Translations under genes and position numbers: made by a program
The notes under the pieces: generated by a model
Seen by the model: the letters and a program-made list of their open reading frames with translations, nothing else
What the model was told of the DNA's origin: nothing
The model's database searches: none
Part shown: in pieces, positions 7,270-8,980 of the stretch
Layout: each line of letters begins with the position of its first letter
Numbering within the stretch: position 1 is the first letter of the stretch
Origin: Paracoccaceae bacterium
GTDB lineage: Bacteria > Pseudomonadota > Alphaproteobacteria > Rhodobacterales > Rhodobacteraceae
Assembly (NCBI GenBank): GCA_003551745.1
Contig: PUNI01000378.1
Location: forward strand, 1-8,980
DNA: 8,980 nucleotides
Direction of reading: 5' to 3'

Positions 7270-8980
7270 GGGACGTCTCCTCTGGCATCGTTCTGGATGG
7301 GGAAGGGATCGAAAGCGGGCCCGGCGCCGGCGGCCGCGGGCGCCTCGCCCGGGGCGGGGGCGGCGTCGGGGCCGGCGGGCGGCGACAGGGGCGCGAGGGC
7401 TCCGAGCCCCAGCACCACGGCGATCAGCGCGGCCGGCGCCGCCGGGCCCAGGCGCCACGCTGCCGCCCGGGTTGCGAACAGCGCCGGCAGCCGGCGCGCC
7501 GTCACCCGGAAGGCGCGCCGCAGGCGCAGGAGGGCGGCGATGATCTCGGCCTTCGCGGCACGTCCGGGCGCCGAGACCTCGCGCCAGAAGCGCGCGGGTC
7601 CGATCTCCGCGGCCCGCGCGGTCAGCCAGGCCAGACCCGCCAGCGCCAGCGCGGCCAGAACCGGCCACAGCGCCGGCTGCGCCAGCGGCGGCAGGTCGAG
7701 CCCGGGCGCGACGGCTGGCCAGAGCGGGACGACGGCGGCCGCAAGGGCAATCAGCACCAGGAAGGGGAGGGTGCCGGCCGGGGCGCCGCCGGTCTCGGCC
7801 GCGCCCGCCGCGGCGTTGCGCAGCATCAGCGCGAAACGCACCATAAGCAGCGTGGTGCCGAGCGTGCCAGCGGTGACGCCCAGCACCAGCCAGGGCGTCC
7901 AGCCCGCATTGCCCGCGGCCAGCACGAGCTTCAGCGCCTCCTTGCCGAGGCCGCCGCCGGTGAAGGGCAGGCCGGCCAGGGACAGCGCCGGCACGGCCAG
8001 AATGACGCCGAGGCCGATGCGCCAGCGTGTCCCGGGGCGCGCCAGCACCGCGCCCGCACCCAGAAAGAGCGCGCCCTTGGCCATGGCGTGATGCGCGGCC
8101 AGCAGCACCAGAACCGGTGCGATCAGCGGCCATGCGGCGGGGGTCTTCAGCGCCGCGCCGAGCCCCAGCGCCAGCAGCCCCATCTGCCCGACGCTGGAGA
8201 AGCCAAGCACGGCCTTCGGGTCGGTCTCGCGCACACCGAGGATCGCGGCGCCCGCCACCGTCAACAGCCCGGCGGCGAGGAGCACGGTGCCGTGGTCCCA
8301 CAGCGTCTCGCTGCCCAGCGGCAGGGTGACCATGAGCCCGAAGAGCCCGGCCTTGATCATCGCGCCCGACAGCACTGCCGAGGCCGGGGCCGGCGCCGCC
8401 CCATGCGCCGGCGGCAGCCAGAAATGCAGCGGCATGACGCCCAGCTTCGCCCCGAAGCCGAGGATCAGCAGCGCGGCTGCCAGGTCCGACAGCCCGGCGG
8501 CGCGGATCGCCGCAAGATCCAGCGATCCCGCCCCGGCGGCGGCGAGCGCGAGCCCGGCGAAGATCGCAAGCTCGCCGACCACCACGAAGCCGATATAGAG
8601 CCGTCCCGCCGGCAGCGCGCGGCCGCTGCCCGAATGGATCACGAGGCCGTAGGCGGCGAAGCTCATCAGCGCGAAGAAGGCGTAGAATCCCGGCGCATCG
8701 GTCGCGACGATGAGCCCGAGGTTGCCCGCCATCGCCAGCAGGAAGCAGGCGGCAAAGCGCAGCGCATGACGGGTGCCGCGCAGCCACTGTGCCGCCGCCC
8801 AGCCGGCCGCCGCCCAGAGCAGCGCCGTGAAGCCCAGGAACACGCGGCTTGTCGCATCGAGGCCGAAGCTTGCGCCCATCAGCAGCCAGGGCTCGGCCAC
8901 CGCTACCGGCACCGGCAGCACCACGGCGGCCGGCGGCTCCTCGACGGCGGGCCTGCCGCGGGCGTGCGTAAAACCGTACC
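7266..8980 (-). CDS. NuoL/MrpD/HyfB-like proton-conducting membrane subunit, 5' end beyond window
   Basis: This belongs to the family of antiporter-like subunits (PF00361) of complex I, Mrp antiporters and membrane hydrogenases, which move protons or sodium across the inner membrane. The frame stays open to the window edge. The first in-window start used by prediction (GTG at 8924) is probably not real, because an in-frame peptide and likely a first membrane helix precede it. Numbered from that GTG: TM5-type Glu at 118 (VVVGELAIF), TM7 Lys160 in GAKLGVMPLHFWLPPAH, ASAVLSGAMIKAG at 181-193, TM8-region DPKAVLGFSSVGQMG at 235-249, HHAMAKGALFLGAG at 278-291, and TM12-type Lys328 in GGLGKEALK. These are the charged residues needed for ion movement. 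A basic linker (about 440-492) and one more helix (493-513) follow, then an Ala/Pro-rich tail. The stop overlaps the ATPase start. Exact subfamily is uncertain; other Mrp- or hydrogenase-type subunits may lie upstream. Confidence 0.85.
   Translation of the reverse strand, partial: YGFTHARGRPAVEEPPAAVVLPVPVAVAEPWLLMGASFGLDATSRVFLGFTALLWAAAGWAAAQWLRGTRHALRFAACFLLAMAGNLGLIVATDAPGFYAFFALMSFAAYGLVIHSGSGRALPAGRLYIGFVVVGELAIFAGLALAAAGAGSLDLAAIRAAGLSDLAAALLILGFGAKLGVMPLHFWLPPAHGAAPAPASAVLSGAMIKAGLFGLMVTLPLGSETLWDHGTVLLAAGLLTVAGAAILGVRETDPKAVLGFSSVGQMGLLALGLGAALKTPAAWPLIAPVLVLLAAHHAMAKGALFLGAGAVLARPGTRWRIGLGVILAVPALSLAGLPFTGGGLGKEALKLVLAAGNAGWTPWLVLGVTAGTLGTTLLMVRFALMLRNAAAGAAETGGAPAGTLPFLVLIALAAAVVPLWPAVAPGLDLPPLAQPALWPVLAALALAGLAWLTARAAEIGPARFWREVSAPGRAAKAEIIAALLRLRRAFRVTARRLPALFATRAAAWRLGPAAPAALIAVVLGLGALAPLSPPAGPDAAPAPGEAPAAAGAGPAFDPFPIQNDARGDVP
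7277..7281 (-). promoter_or_regulatory. ribosome binding site of the OLD-like ATPase gene
   Basis: AGGAG on the minus strand, within AGAGGAGA, lies 7 nt before the ATG at 7269. It sits inside the end of the upstream coding region, whose TGA (7268-7266) overlaps this ATG. It fixes the start at 7269 and supports translational coupling. Confidence 0.8.

Noticed and set aside
4879..8091. 1070-codon open frame on the plus strand
   Set aside because: It is antisense to the OLD-like ATPase and the membrane subunit, both of which show intact family motifs. The plus-strand product resembles nothing known.
7270..8787. In-frame upstream extension of the ATPase frame to 8787, giving a 1263-residue protein
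   Set aside because: The extra residues are Arg/Ala/Gly-rich and overlap the conserved membrane subunit in another frame. The Shine-Dalgarno sequence and ATGA overlap support the start at 7269.
8922..8924. GTG as the true start of the membrane subunit
   Set aside because: The frame is open upstream to the window edge, no Shine-Dalgarno sequence precedes it, and family members usually have one or more helices before this point.
4996..8980. Anti-phage defence island
   Set aside because: OLD-like ATPases occur in defence systems, but the nuclease site appears degenerate, no mobile element, integrase or toxin gene is visible, composition matches the neighbours, and the locus adjoins dnaG-rpoD. 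It is kept only as one possibility in the findings.
1..8980. CRISPR array, tRNA or rRNA genes, insertion sequences
   Set aside because: No regularly spaced repeats, cloverleaf-like sequence, rRNA stretches, transposase motifs or terminal inverted repeats were found on either strand.

Overview
The window comes from a high-GC alphaproteobacterium. RpoD and DnaG look like those of the Rhodobacteraceae (Rhodobacter/Paracoccus/Rhodovulum type), judging by the RpoD N-terminus, the dnaG-rpoD order and the strong GC bias at third codon positions. This placement comes from reading the proteins, not from a search. All five genes lie on the minus strand, so transcription runs from position 8980 towards position 1. 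The long plus-strand open frames are antisense shadows.

In order of transcription: (1) 8980-7266 is a NuoL/MrpD-type proton-conducting membrane subunit whose 5' end is cut by the window edge. (2) 7269-4996 is an OLD-like ABC-type ATPase. Its start overlaps the stop of the membrane subunit in an ATGA, so the two are probably co-translated. Its ATPase half is intact, but its C-terminal TOPRIM-like half seems to have lost the metal-binding acidic residues. (3) 4995-4825 is a 171-bp gap with three GC-rich hairpins. (4) 4824-3847 is an SbtA-family sodium-dependent bicarbonate permease. (5) 3846-3527 is a 320-bp gap with a hairpin after sbtA and a possible dnaG promoter placed directly at the dnaG ATG. 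(6) 3526-1616 is dnaG (primase). (7) 1501-1 is rpoD (major sigma factor), cut by the window edge after region 2.

The right-hand half may be a membrane transport module: a proton or cation-translocating subunit, a regulatory or damage-sensing ATPase, and a sodium-driven bicarbonate importer. The left-hand half is the conserved primase-sigma pair of the macromolecular synthesis operon. The point most worth following is the tight pairing of a complex-I-like membrane subunit with an OLD-type ATPase whose nuclease site looks dead, next to an SbtA homologue. Functional coupling among these three is inference. Only the gene order, the overlap and the motifs are seen directly.
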